Source of the DNA: Purshia tridentata
Taxonomy: Eukaryota; Streptophyta; Magnoliopsida; Rosales; Rosaceae
Length of the DNA: 57,963 bases
Assembly (NCBI GenBank): GCA_003254885.1
Contig: QANT01004313.1
Location: forward strand, 1 to 57,963
Direction: 5' to 3'
The notes under the pieces are model-generated. The model ran no database searches, was not told where the DNA came from, and saw only the letters and a program-made list of their open reading frames with translations. A program made the translations under genes and the position numbers. Below are positions 12,901 to 23,817 of this stretch, piece by piece (the stretch's first letter is position 1; each line of letters begins with the position of its first letter).

Positions 12901-14538
12901 AGTATGCCCAGAATACTTCATCAAATGTAATTAGTCTGGCGGAGCATCTTGGTACACGCATTTCTGATCATATTCCAGAGACACCTAACAGGCTTTCAGA
13001 GGACATGATCAAGTGCATGTCCACTATATATTGCAAGCTTGCAGAACCGTCCTCGACACATAATGGCCTTTCATCTCCCAATTCATCTTTGTCATCAACG
13101 AGTGCATTTTCTCCACGAGAGCAGAGTGATATGTGGAGTCCACGGTTCAGGAATAATTCATCTTTTGATGTACGATTGGACAATCCCTTTCATGTGGAAG
13201 GACTTAAAGAGTTTAGTGGGCCATACAGCACAATGGTTGAAGTGCCATGGATTTATAGAGATAGTCAAAAATTATGTGATATCGAGCACTTGTTACAACA
13301 TTTCAGGTGAGCCTTTATGACACTGATTTGAATTAACTTCTATGTTCTCTTGCAATTAGTGTTATGCTTACCGAGTTATCCTGTACAGGTCGCTTATTTG
13401 TCGTTTAGAGGAAATAGATCCAAGAAAGTTGAAAAATGAAGAGAAGTTAGCATTCTGGATTAACGTACACAATACTTTGGTGATGCATGTAATGTCTATC
13501 ACCTGTAATATACCAGTTTTACACCATGGTCTTCTTTGGATGATTGTTACTGGATTGTAATCAATAATTTGTTTTCTGATAGGCATATTTGGCTTACGGG
13601 GTTCCACAAAACAATGTAAAGAGGGTATTTTTACTTTTAAAGGTAAGAACAGTCCCTGGCATTACTTCTGGGGAAGAAATTGAGCAAGGGTATTTGTTTA
13701 CTTTGTTTCTTTCACTGTCCAGGCTGCATATAACATTGGGGGCCACACAATCAGTGCAGACACAATGCAGAGCTCTATCCTTGGATGCCGAATGTCTCGC
13801 CCAGGACAGGTGGATCCTAAGACAGGCACACATGCATGCACACTGAAATTCCCTATAAAATACTTATTTCTACTAAGTTCCTAGTATACACAGGGAGTTT
13901 ATTTAACTTCATATGTGTCTATAAGATTTAACTTATAAAGGTTGTCTGTGCTTGTAGTGGCTTCGCTTGTTACTGACTCCAAGGACCAAATTCAAGACTG
14001 GAGATGAACGGCAAGCATATGCGATTGACCATCCAGAACCCCTTCTACACTTTGCACTTTGTTCTGGAAGTCATTCTGATCCTGCGGTACTTCATTTTCC
14101 TTGTTCTGTTTTTTTATCCTGAATTCTATATGGTTAAAGTTGAAAAATTAACCAAAAGAAGGAATTAAACGGCTTGATTTGCTTTGCCTTAGATTTTATA
14201 TATGTTTTTCTTGTATACACCTTTTTCAGGTTCGTGTATACACTCCCAAGAGAGTATTTCAGGAGCTGGAAGCTGCAAAGGAGGAGTATATTCGGGCTAC
14301 CTTTGGTGTGCGCAAGGACCACAAGATTCTTCTACCAAAGATTGTTGAGTCATTTGCAAAGAGTTCAGACTTGTGTCCGTCTGGTGTTTTGGAGATGATT
14401 CAGCAGTCATTGCCTGAATCGTTGAGGAAGAGTGTTAAGAAATGCCAGGGCCAGCTCGGGAAGTCTCGAAAGAGCATTGAGTGGATTCCTCACAATTTCA
14501 CTTTCCGGTATCTAATTTCCAAAGAGCTGGTGAAGTAA
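9951..14538 (+). CDS. DUF547 protein with MIP1-type leucine zipper
   Basis: Plant family with an N-terminal leucine-zipper region (annotated 'ternary complex factor MIP1') and a C-terminal DUF547 domain; the molecular role is poorly known. Exons: 9951-10024, 10883-10955, 11364-11447, 11582-11698, 12230-12658, 12903-13306, 13389-13488, 13583-13642, 13723-13809, 13958-14086 and 14230-14538. All phases close, giving 621 residues. The first junction gives RHKRSKSFPDKKRVEE, which fits the family as I remember it. Heptad-like stretches lie near residues 70-105 (KQEILQLEKRLQDQF) and 117-147 (LIKEIAVLELEVVHLEQYLL). A Ser-rich linker follows. DUF547 starts near residue 385 and includes EEKLAFWINVHNTLVMH, the GVP segment and YNIGGHTISADTMQ. 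The C-terminus is FTFRYLISKELVK. The start at 9951 was chosen because it is the only in-frame ATG that splices into exon 2. Confidence 0.87.
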
Positions 14539-15291
14539 ACGCTTGCATGAGGTTGCTATATTCGATACAAGTAATCTGCATTGCTCCTAAGGATTTTGTG
14601 GCAGAAAGATTTCATGTAGCACTTCTGTACAAAGTAGAGAATGAGAATGTGATCCAGAAAGTAAGTTAAAAGTGGGGGCATGATGATTGGAATAGAATTA
14701 TAGAATGGTGTAGCGTGTGGCACTTTGTATCTGTATTAGGTTATGCAAAGTATCTGCAATTGCTGTAATGTTGTGAATGTAATGGCGCATTAGCATTTTG
14801 TGAATATATCTTTTGTTTATCTTCCTTGAGCCATCAGTATAAATAGTACAATCCCTACAAGCAGGGTAAAATGGTAAATGGCAAGTAGTAACTGTACAAT
14901 CTTTTAGTAGCATTAATGTGGGTGAGCTAGCAATCCTTATTTTTGTCGGTGGATCTTAATTCTATAATCTAAATTCTTGATCTTATACGTACACTACCCG
15001 TTTTTGGATCACACAAGTATCAGTCTATATCAATTTGGGTTCTCTAATCTCTATCATTTCTTAGATCTCCCCGCCCATCTCGGCTAAACCTAAACGTAAT
15101 TATACATGATTATATTAATACTGACTAAAGCAGTGGAAGCTCTACTAGCTAGTAACCAACAAAGAAAACAAAGAAATGAGATCTGAATATTCATCTGAAC
15201 CCATCAATTAATCATCATGCATTGTGTAATGTAGCAACAAAAGAGGTGTCAGACAAATAGTCACAATTTTTCATCATCATCAACTTCTCTG
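14539..15291. other. Convergent intergenic region with both 3' ends
   Basis: Holds the 3' untranslated region of the DUF547 gene (+) and that of the STS14-like gene (-), which face each other. No other gene was seen. Confidence 0.55.
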
Positions 15292-15837
15292 CTAGTAAGG
15301 GCTCTCCCCTACAAAATTCCCAGGAGGGTTATAAAAACAAACACTCAAACTGCTCTGGTCCTTGGGACACGTAGCCTGCGCACATCCCAACTCCAGCGAC
15401 TTCCTCCACACCACCTGCGTGTACACACCGCACCTATGATTCGGCACGCACGTGTTGTCGGTGTGGTTGTAGAACTCCTTCTCCTTGACCCACGTGTCCA
15501 CCACAGTGCGCGGCGTCACCGCCTGCCCGCCCGCCCACAACTGGTTAGCACCGTACTTGTAGCCACTGCTGAGGTTGGCAAACTTGCAGCCCATTTTGTC
15601 TCTTTGGTACCTGACCAGTAGGCTGGTGGCATTGGCCAGGGACTCGCTCCACTTGAGAGGGTCGACCCCAACTGCGGCTCTGGCTTGGTTGTGAGCTTGG
15701 AGGTACTCTTGGGCTGCATTTGAGAGAGGGATTGCTGGGTTGCTGGGGTTGGAGATTTCCGGCGGAGCTGCACCGTGGCCTGAGCTGATGATGGCCAGAG
15801 CAGCCACTAGTACTACAAGCAATCCATATTGGGCCAT
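15292..15837 (-). CDS. STS14-like PR-1/CAP secreted protein, intact copy
   Basis: Single-exon gene for a 181-residue secreted protein of the CAP (PR-1/SCP/TAPS) superfamily, closest to the pistil/stress protein STS14. A signal peptide is visible (MAQYGLLVVLVAALAIISS, then GHG). A short Pro-rich linker precedes the CAP domain: QAHNQARAAVGVDPLKWSES (helix 1), a Cys-containing GCKFANLS segment, then GVYTQVVWRKSLELGCAQAT (CAP1 signature) and CFYNPPGNFVGESPY (CAP2). Six cysteines are present, as expected for three disulfides. The usual GHYTQVVW histidine is Val, as in STS14 proteins from memory. The frame extends 12 codons upstream but only from a TTG; the ATG at 15837 is the start, and it matches the start of the neighbouring copy at 17554. 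A TATAAATAAT box lies at 15891-15900. Confidence 0.9.
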   Translation of the reverse strand: MAQYGLLVVLVAALAIISSGHGAAPPEISNPSNPAIPLSNAAQEYLQAHNQARAAVGVDPLKWSESLANATSLLVRYQRDKMGCKFANLSSGYKYGANQLWAGGQAVTPRTVVDTWVKEKEFYNHTDNTCVPNHRCGVYTQVVWRKSLELGCAQATCPKDQSSLSVCFYNPPGNFVGESPY

Positions 15838-15890
15838 TTCTTTGATATGCTTGGTGCGTGCTATGGTGCCCAATCCTCAGTTTTGGTCCA

Positions 15891-15906
15891 ATTATTTATA
15901 GCGACC
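15891..15906 (-). promoter_or_regulatory. TATA box of the intact STS14-like gene
   Basis: CTATAAATAATTGGAC on the minus strand, about 55-65 nt upstream of the ATG. The same core is present upstream of the truncated copy. Confidence 0.6.
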
Positions 15907-16387
15907 TTGTGTTTGGTGCGAGGAATGTGAGGAAGTTACCCATTTGCCCTTCTCATATAGCTGTTCTAGTCTTAACGCTCACAGGTGTGTATATACAGGA
16001 CATGTACCGATTATTGGGTCACATGAATCAAACAATTTATTTATTATTATTATTATTTTTGGAAGAATGAATCAATCTATTCTAAATTGGTTTCTTTTGA
16101 TCTCTATCCTATATATATATATATCTTGATCTGACCACCCATTTCTTCTAAATATAATGATAAAATCAATTATACATGCATGGTTGTGCCATATTGTTGG
16201 CCTCAGTCACATTGGGGGATTGTTAAAAAGGGGAGAGGCCTCTCACTTATTATAAATAGGGTTTTCTACTTCTTTAAAAAGGGTTTTTTATTTCTGGCCA
16301 AAAAATAAAAAAAGAGAAAAGGTTTTTTTTTCGACTCTCTCGTGATGTTCATATATGCCTCTATCTCAGTAGTTCAACTACAGGTAG

Positions 16388-16665
16388 AGATGCATATACA
16401 AACTACACCATATTGAACGCTAGCTAGTTCAACTACAACTATTTCTCACCATCTCAATCTTATTATAAACATTTGTAAAAACCGGGGAGAGAGAGAGGCA
16501 CAAGGAGGGAGAGGGAAGGGGAGGATGAGTGAGAGTAGAATGAGAATGAGATGCATACAAACTACACTATGCTTAGTTCTAGATAAACTTCTGGTATTTC
16601 TAACTCTTTCATTACAAACATAAGTAGAGAGAGAGAGAGAGAGAGAGAGATGCATACAAACTACA
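16388..16665. repeat. Diverged tandem units with GATGCATACAAACTACA
   Basis: GATGCAT(AT)ACAAACTACA occurs near 16389, 16551 and 16649, separated by about 160 and 100 bp of related GA-rich sequence including (GA)n at 16626-16650. This looks like an old local duplication. The surrounding 15.9-17.1 kb holds no gene. Confidence 0.4.
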
Positions 16666-17134
16666 GCAAACTTAACAAAAGTTTAACTACAGGCCAAAAA
16701 GACCGTGTATTCCCTAAATCAATGCACGTGGCCAGCATAGAATAGACAAAAGAAATTACCCATAAGTCTATAATTAATTATAATCTCATGTTCACACAGT
16801 ACGTACAAATGTACTCACTTTTGGATCACGTTGATGAATCAGTCAATTTCAATTTGGTTATCTTCGATCAATTAAGTTCTCTATCATATCTGAATATCTG
16901 CAACAACAAAAATTAGAACAGAATGAAAATAACAATACAAAGCAATTAAAGAGATCTCAATTCTTAACCATGCATGTTATTGAGAGGCCTTATATTTGCC
17001 TACTAGCTTATTACATATTTACAAATCAAACACCCAAGTATATGTGATTACACATTATTTAGTGCTTAGTATATACTTTTAAGCCCTGCAACCCAGTTCA
17101 TGCAGTGAGTTCAACTTCTCTAGCTATTTGCTAG

Positions 17135-17554
17135 CTAGTACAGTCTCTCCCCGTCATGTGCTGTGTCACTTGATCACCCACCCCCACACTTGACCAAACC
17201 ATCTGCGTGGCACCATGCCGGCAGCCCGCCGGGTGGCCGTCCCACTCTGCTCAGGCCTGCAAAGTTGCAACAGTACTTGTTGTCTCTTTGGTACCTCACC
17301 ACTTGCCTTGAGGCTTTGGCTAGGGTCTCGCTCCACTTGAGAGGGCCAACCCCGACTGCAGCTCTTGCTTCTTTGTGAACTTCAAGGTATGTTTGGGTTT
17401 TATGATCAAGATAGGGAGGGGGTGACTCCGGTGGTGAGACTAGAAGGCTGGGGTTCGAGCTTGGCAGTGGCACCTTCGGAGCTGCACCATGGGCTGATGT
17501 GCTGATTAATAGAGCCACTACTACTACAGCAGACAAGGCATAATATTGGGCCAT
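17135..17554 (-). pseudogene. STS14-like PR-1/CAP gene, internally deleted copy
   Basis: Starts like its neighbour: MAQYYALSAVVVVALLISTS signal peptide, Pro-rich linker, then HKEARAAVGVGPLKWSETLA and RYQRDNKYCCNFAGLS. After this the centre of the CAP domain is missing, including the AGG and EKEFYNHT blocks. A scrambled GC-rich stretch leads to a stop at 17174. In another frame a CAP1 remnant (TQMVW) follows, and the end of the ancestral gene is still recognisable around 17135-17160 (GERLY then stop). The open frame would give 126 residues with a signal peptide but no complete CAP fold. The promoter core looks intact, so it could still be transcribed. Confidence 0.75.
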
Positions 17555-17614
17555 TTCTTGATGATCGATCTTATGGATGTGTGCTTGCCGTGATCAATCT
17601 TCACTTGTCGTCCA

Positions 17615-17630
17615 ATTATTTATAGGCCAT
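17615..17630 (-). promoter_or_regulatory. TATA box of the truncated STS14-like copy
   Basis: CTATAAATAATTGGAC-type core with TATAAATAAT at 17615-17624, nearly identical in sequence and distance to that of the intact copy. Confidence 0.5.
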
Positions 17631-17639
17631 AGCAACTCT

Positions 17640-18985
17640 TTTAAGTATTGGACTGTTGGGGTGAAAGGTATGAAATTCAGGAATTCGGTACCAAGCATAC
17701 AAGGCGACCACCAACATGAATGCAATAATGGTCAACACGTGACATTTCGGTCACATCAATTGAGAAAATGCGATGTTGGAGTGGACTCGGATGTAATTCT
17801 CAATAACCTATAATGGTATAATTGCAAAAACCAAATTATAAGGACAAATAGTTAAAAGGGGTTTATAGATTTTAGTTCTTCAGTACTCAATAACATTAAC
17901 ACCTGGTATATAAAATTAAAATGATCTAATTTCTTCGACTTTATATCCACTTGAGCATCTATATCATAACTCATATATTTTTTATTAACTTTTAAATATT
18001 TTCATTGATTTATTTGTTCTTAAAACACTCTTGTTATTAAATTTTTGATTTTCTTTTCTAAATTCCACATTTTGAGGAACTAATTTTGGATTGATTATTC
18101 TGCTTTAGTGCTTTGATTATAATGCAAGATAATTATATTTTTAAAAGAAAAATATACCAAAAGAAATATTAATGATCAAGATCAAATTTTCTTTAAGAAT
18201 AATGCTAGTGATCTCAAATTTATATCTTAAATTTGAATCTCAAATAATGTATCATTAAACCTCCCAGTGTTTTACTTATTGTGAAATAAATAATCATTAA
18301 GATAAACCATGTATGAATCATGAAATACTAATACATTATTGAGATCCAATTTAGAATAATAATTTGGGATCCTTACACTGCTCTTTTCTTTAATTTATTA
18401 ATTTATTTATTCCAAAAAATACCCCATACATTCAAACACACTAACTCCATTAATTACTTTCTATACCCACTATAATAATCTTAATCTCATCGTATTACAC
18501 TATTGCCCAACCTTTTCCCTCTCCCCGGCCAATTAAACTCAATCTTCACGTACCCCTTTTTGGCCACTCGATCTTGATCCGGCCTGTAGCCGCTTCCCAC
18601 AATCTGCTCAACTTCTCGATCAATCTGGCATGGCCAGATCTCTAGGCCTATTTTCTGTTCATAATTAATTGAATAACTTAATTCACTAGATTCAAGGTAT
18701 ATTGAAGGAAGAAATTAATGTTACTAATAAGTTTGTCCAAGTTGAAGAAATAATAAATTAGTCATAAGGCCAGGTTGATATCCCAACATTTCGTGTGGAT
18801 TGAAAATAATAAGTTTCTCTCATAAGTCATAGACTCATAGCTTGACTCTATATTTTCCTTTAATATACTTGGAATTTAGTGAGTTAATCTATCAAAGTCA
18901 ATTCTAAACACTAAACGTGACCTATAAATGTTGTCTTTTTGTCCTCCAACACTAATGCTCTAGTGAGCCCGGGCTAGTAAATGCT
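17640..18985. other. Intergenic, no gene seen
   Basis: AT-rich spacer between two decayed members of the STS14-like array. No open frame with a recognisable product was seen. Confidence 0.55.
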
Positions 18986-18999
18986 TTATGAATCCAAAC

Positions 19000-19205
19000 A
19001 AAGAGTGAAACCGCAGTTGTTATGAGTTGTTGGTGTGGTTGTAGTACTCCTTCTCTTCAACCCACGAATCCACAACCAGTACTTGCCTTTCTCACGGTTC
19101 AGCTCAGCAAACATCAACTGCAGCCCGTGTTGTCTCTTTCGTTCCTCACTGCTCGCCTTGCGGCTTTGGCCAGGGTCCCACTCCACTCCACTGCTTCAAT
19201 CTCTT
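19000..19205 (-). pseudogene. STS14-like PR-1/CAP remnant, third copy
   Basis: Only a central fragment remains. One frame reads VEWSGTLAKAARRAVRNERD, matching LKWSETLAKASRQVVRYQRD of the neighbour. After a frame change a KEYYNHTNN-like piece follows, matching EKEFYNHTDN of the intact gene. The signal peptide, CAP1 and CAP2 regions are absent and frames are broken by stops and deletions. Confidence 0.65.
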
Positions 19206-19890
19206 CCTATTACTAATTAATTTTGAATTAAATATTTTAATTTTCTTCATATGTCACACGTGTAAAAGTATGTGAGAATGTTGAGTGTTTTGTCTCACAT
19301 ACATGTTACATGTGGTTAAACAAACAAATGTGGTACACCGTACATCTAATTTTTTTGTCAGCTATTTAACTACTCTAAACCTTAATCTTATGGGATTTTC
19401 ATCCACCTGGTTAGAATGTCGTAAGTTCCTTATTCAAGTAATGTGGCTCAAATACCTGATCAATCAAAATGTGCATATTTCCCACATGAATACAAATCAT
19501 CTTGTTGACTTTTATAAACTAGAAAAGACGAAAGTTTTGAATGCAAGCTTTGGTGGTGGTCGATTTACATATTATTCGGCACTAGTATGAACCTTTTATT
19601 ATGGCAAATGCAACAGATTTGACCCAAAGTTTGGACCAGGCCCAATAGTAGGAGGTCGGCCCTCGTCAAGGAAATTAAATTGAGCCTGCTACATTTCAAG
19701 GTCAAAGTACTATTTATCTACTCCCCCCACATTGACAATTAATTGATTAGACAACTGATTTTGAACCCAAAGAAAAAGGAAAGAAAATTCAATAGCAAAA
19801 TGATCAAATTTCTCATTACTAACATTAAAATGTGTTTGACTATATAGCCATTGGACCACAAATAATAATAAATTCGTAGGAAAAAAAAAC
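19206..19890. other. Intergenic, no gene seen
   Basis: Spacer and probable 3' region of the adjacent minus-strand PADRE gene; nothing recognised. Confidence 0.5.
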
Positions 19891-20286
19891 TCACTGAAAA
19901 TTGAACTTCCAAAGGTTTAGGGTCTGTTTGCCTAATGCAGAGCTGGCCTTGATTGCGAGATTGCAAAGGTCGTGCAGAGAGAGGGGTTTGTGGGCTTGAT
20001 GGAGTGGCAGGAGGAAGTAAATTTGGCCCGGCTGGAGCTCCTCATCATCAGGCACGTGGGGCACGCACGTGCCAACAGACATAAACTCTGAGCTGCAGAG
20101 GAAGCAATTGGGATTCTGCGAAGTGATGCACTTGGCTTGGGTTGGTTGCTTCAACTCTTGCATCCGACCGTCCACCTGGATCACTATACTGCCTATTGGC
20201 CGTCTGATGGAATCTGATCCTCCTCCTCCTCCTCTTCTACTACCTCCATCTGTTTTCATAGATGGAGAGGAAGCACAGGCACCCAT
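19891..20286 (-). CDS. PADRE (DUF4228) domain protein 1
   Basis: Small plant PADRE-family protein of 131 residues; members are often induced by pathogens or stress and their biochemical role is unknown. The start MGACASSPS at 20286 fits an N-myristoylation signal with a nearby Cys; the frame extends 5 codons upstream only from a TTG. Visible parts: a Gly-rich low-complexity stretch (about residues 15-25), IGSIVIQVDGRMQELKQPTQ, the Cys pair in NCFLCSSEFM, the core EELQPGQIYFLLPL and LHDLCNLAIKASSAL. The C-terminus (LWKFNFQ) is short for the family, and a possible donor (CA/GTGAGT) overlaps the stop, so a downstream exon cannot be excluded. Confidence 0.8.
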   Translation of the reverse strand: MGACASSPSMKTDGGSRRGGGGGSDSIRRPIGSIVIQVDGRMQELKQPTQAKCITSQNPNCFLCSSEFMSVGTCVPHVPDDEELQPGQIYFLLPLHQAHKPLSLHDLCNLAIKASSALGKQTLNLWKFNFQ

Positions 20287-20877
20287 GTTTTTTTTTCTCA
20301 AAGAGAGAGAGAGTGAGGGAGAAGGCGGTGGTTTTTTTTTTCTTTTTGACTGGGTGCCTCGGTGGTTTTACTCTTCTTTTTTGACAGAGACTTAATCATT
20401 TTAAAAGACTTGGGAGATGACATGACACAATCTTGGGTTGGGATGGGACTACTAACTTATATTTTGGTGAGGGTATTGAAAAAAATATATATATATTTTG
20501 GTAAAGGCACTAGAATTTGTGTCTACATAAAGATCCAAGCTCATTGAGTCAATTGGATTGGAAGTTTGGAACCATTTTTCAAACCATGTTGTACATATGA
20601 AGCCATGAAGGTAAAGTATGCGTATTGGATGAAACATAAATGTATATGTAAATGTAGTCAAATGGGTGTGGTGTGCTGGTATTTTTGGTCTTAAATCTTG
20701 TTGTCTTCTTAATCCCCCTAATTAATTCATGATTAATTAATAATAATATGTGCAACTAATTGTACTCTTGCAACGGATCCCCCTAATAATCTATAAACGG
20801 CCCCAAAAAATATTTCTAGATATAGACAAAAATAATCTATATACCAAGTTATTTTGAGGCTATCGAAGACAAATACT
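20287..20877. other. Leader of PADRE gene 1 and intergenic spacer
   Basis: Contains GA- and T-rich leader sequence just upstream of the ATG (20290-20345), then AT-rich sequence up to the hAT-like insertion. No other gene seen. Confidence 0.5.
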
Positions 20878-20885
20878 GTAAATAT

Positions 20886-22143
20886 CAGTGTTTTAAAAGG
20901 CTCGCTTCAGGCGCGCCTTGAGGCTCGCATCAGAGCAAGGCAGTGGGATATCGCACCGGGCGTGCCACGTGATAGGCAATTGTCCTGAAAGGCGCAGCGC
21001 CTTTGATCGAAGCGTACGCATCGCCTCAGTGATGCGTCTAAAGCGTTCTGTGCTTACGCCTTCTGGGATTTTTTCTTTTTAAAAAAAAACTCTCCCAGCC
21101 AGGGACAAACACACAGCCAAGACGGGGGGTCACCGCCGGACAGCTTGGGTTTCCCTTCTCTCTGGGTGGCGACCCCCTACCCCTGGGCTTTCCGTCGCCT
21201 CTCCTCCTCCTCTTCAATCTCTGTCTCTCACGGCCCCTAACTCTCGCTATTGATGAATAAGTGATATCAGGATTCTGTGCTTTGGTTGTGATCTTCTTGG
21301 ATGGATGAGGATGAGGATCACTTGTTTAAGAAGGATCCGGATTGGCCACTAAATTGGGTTAAAATGAGTCAGTGGCTCAGAGCATGACATGGACTTGGTT
21401 TGGCTCTTTTTAATTAAAAGAGTTTTTTTTTTTTCTCTGTTCCTCCTATAAAGCCCATGTACTACATCTAAATTCTCTCAACCTTTCGCAACTAATTACT
21501 CCAAATACTCAAGTATTTTAATTTGATCCAACCAAATGTTTAATCTCACAATGTCTCTCATCTTTTCTCCTTTTAATCCTCTAAATCTCTCAAGTATTAT
21601 TCTAAGATCTCAACAATAATAGAGAGGTATACTTTTTATTCTTTTATTTCCGTTTATTAATTTTTTGGCATGAATTGAAATATAAGTATAAACTAAAAAT
21701 ACAATAAAAAAGAGAATAATTTTTTATATTAATCAGATCATGTTTTATCATTTTAATCTCATTTTTTGAAGTTAGGAAGTTGACACTATGAGTAGAACTG
21801 ATTTTTGTGGGAATGATATAAGTGATCACAAGTGGAATGAATGAAGTGATTTTATCTTTTGGGATTGTTTTTCCTATGTTTTGTGAATGATCTTGTTAGA
21901 TCAATATGCTTATATGAATTCCTATTTAATTTGGATGATGTTGAATTTTATATGTTTATGGATGATTATTATATGCATGAATGACATTTATTGGTATTAT
22001 TTAGCTATATTATATTTTTTTATAATTTTTTTATTATAATATTTTGAGTCTCGAAAAGCTTACGCATTAACGCATTGAGGCTTACGCTTCGCCTTGTGAG
22101 ACCGAAAACGCCTCGCCTCGCGTTTTTGCATCTGAAAACACTG
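20886..22143. mobile_element. Non-autonomous hAT-like DNA transposon
   Basis: A 1258-bp element bounded by inverted CAGTGTTTT termini (20886-20894, and its complement at 22135-22143) and flanked by a perfect 8-bp direct repeat, GTAAATAT, at 20878-20885 and 22144-22151. An 8-bp duplication with CAGTG-type ends is diagnostic of hAT elements. Subterminal regions are full of GGCG/GAGGC-type short repeats, as expected for transposase binding regions. No transposase frame is present. The interior includes a GC-rich block (about 21090-21240) that differs in composition from the AT-rich rest. The target duplication is intact, so the insertion is not very old. Confidence 0.85.
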
Positions 22144-22763
22144 GTAAATATAGGCTAAAAGAACATATATTTGGATTATTTGTTTATTACAAATTATATG
22201 GGATCCAATTCTGAACTTAAGTACCTAAATTCTAATTTATGTTACAAAAACAGCTTATTGTAGGTGTGAGTCACATATGTAATTATACCCAAAAAAGCTA
22301 GCTGAATATATCAGATTAAGTTATGATTATGTAATTGTGTAGGAAGCTTTAAAGGAGGTATATATACTTCATTTGAGTCATAATGAGGTATTATTTGTGA
22401 GATTTATTATGAACTATAGTTTGATAATCGAAATTAGACAAATAAAAAATTGTTGACCATTTAACTCAATGATCATCATTTTAAGTTTTTACCAATCAAT
22501 TATTGTATGCATCTAATTATGTGATCACAAATTCACAACTAAATGTCTTAACTATTTTGTATTTATCTAATTTTTTGGATGGCTAATATTTGAATAGATA
22601 TTTTGAAAATAATTGACTTCAGTCATCAAAATACAATGTAAAGTAGATGCCATAAATAATACACCTTATGTTATGCCTCAAATATTGAGATATCTTCATT
22701 TGTCCATATTTTAATGCTTCTTCCCTTCCCAATTTATCACAAGTGACTTCATCTCTTTTTGGC

Positions 22764-22850
22764 TTCTTTTTTTTGTTACCTTAGAAGGAATCAAACCCTA
22801 GACCTCCCTCACCACTTAGGCTAACCCAATAGCTTATCTCCCCTTTGCTT
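22764..22850 (-). mobile_element. tRNA-derived SINE remnant
   Basis: Minus strand shows a Pol III A box (TAGCCTAAGTGG, 22812-22823), a B box (GGTTTGATTCC, 22787-22797) and then a short A-rich tail (22764-22776). Box spacing fits a tRNA-related SINE head followed almost directly by the tail. The 5' limit is uncertain and I found no clear target duplication. Confidence 0.55.
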
Positions 22851-23717
22851 CCTCTTAGTAATATAATTGCTACAAACCCATTTACCATTTATATAATCGA
22901 CCTAGCTAGCTGTAACATCATTGACGGTCTAAAATACAATTAATATATACAACTATATATATGCTCATGGTGGCCACCATAGTCAAATATGTCTTTTGGC
23001 AGTGCAAATTGAAAGTGAAGTGATCCCCAATGCTTATCCTCATAACCATTATTTAAATATACATGAACTTTTCAAACAATTTAAAAGTTGATAATCAAGA
23101 CTTCGAGTCGTTTAAGGGATGGTACGTAAAGCAATTAAAATATATAGAAATGGAGAAGCTAGCCTCCTTTTCACAAAGTATCATAATATATATATATATA
23201 TATATATTATATAATCTTGTCATTGTAGAAATGTAATTCCTTATCTCCGTTCAATAAGCTCTGCTCGATCTCCTATTCTTATATTCTTTTTTCTGTTTTA
23301 TTCTCCAATATCACTTTAACGCCCCACAGTCATGAACTTCTGATTAATAATAGCCAGATGCTATATTCTGGAACACACTGCTTCATAAACAATGATATTG
23401 TTCCTTTTCTTTTCCAATTTTTAGATAATATAATTCATTATATGAAGAGTTCTAGGCATAATTACAAATTAGAGTCTGATATAGTGCATTGATCAGTGGT
23501 TGCAAGACTCTAACATGAATTATACATAATTCTAATTGATTAATTAAGATTAATAAATTCTGTCAACCACCTATATATTATAAGTTGAACCCCATCAACC
23601 TTATCGTCCACATAAGGTTAAAAGATGCCATAATTAATATTGGCTGGCCTATGGGCTCCAAGAAGCTAGTACATTGCAATCTTAAGGATACACCTACGCA
23701 ATTATTGTCTATGATTT

Positions 23718-23817
23718 TTTATTTTTTTTTGGTAAACAGGAAGGCCAAAGGCCCAAACACAGCAACCTACCCACCCACAAACCAAGTGTGAGAGAGGCCA
23801 ATACTATCTTCAAATAA
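23718..23817 (-). mobile_element. Short retroposon with 17-bp target duplication
   Basis: A 100-bp insert bounded by a perfect 17-bp direct repeat, ATTATTGTCTATGATTT (23701-23717 and 23818-23834). One end is T-rich (poly-A tail on the minus strand), preceded on that strand by GGCCTTCCTGTTTACC. This is the signature of target-primed reverse transcription by a LINE machinery: a 5'-truncated LINE or a SINE. Confidence 0.75.
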
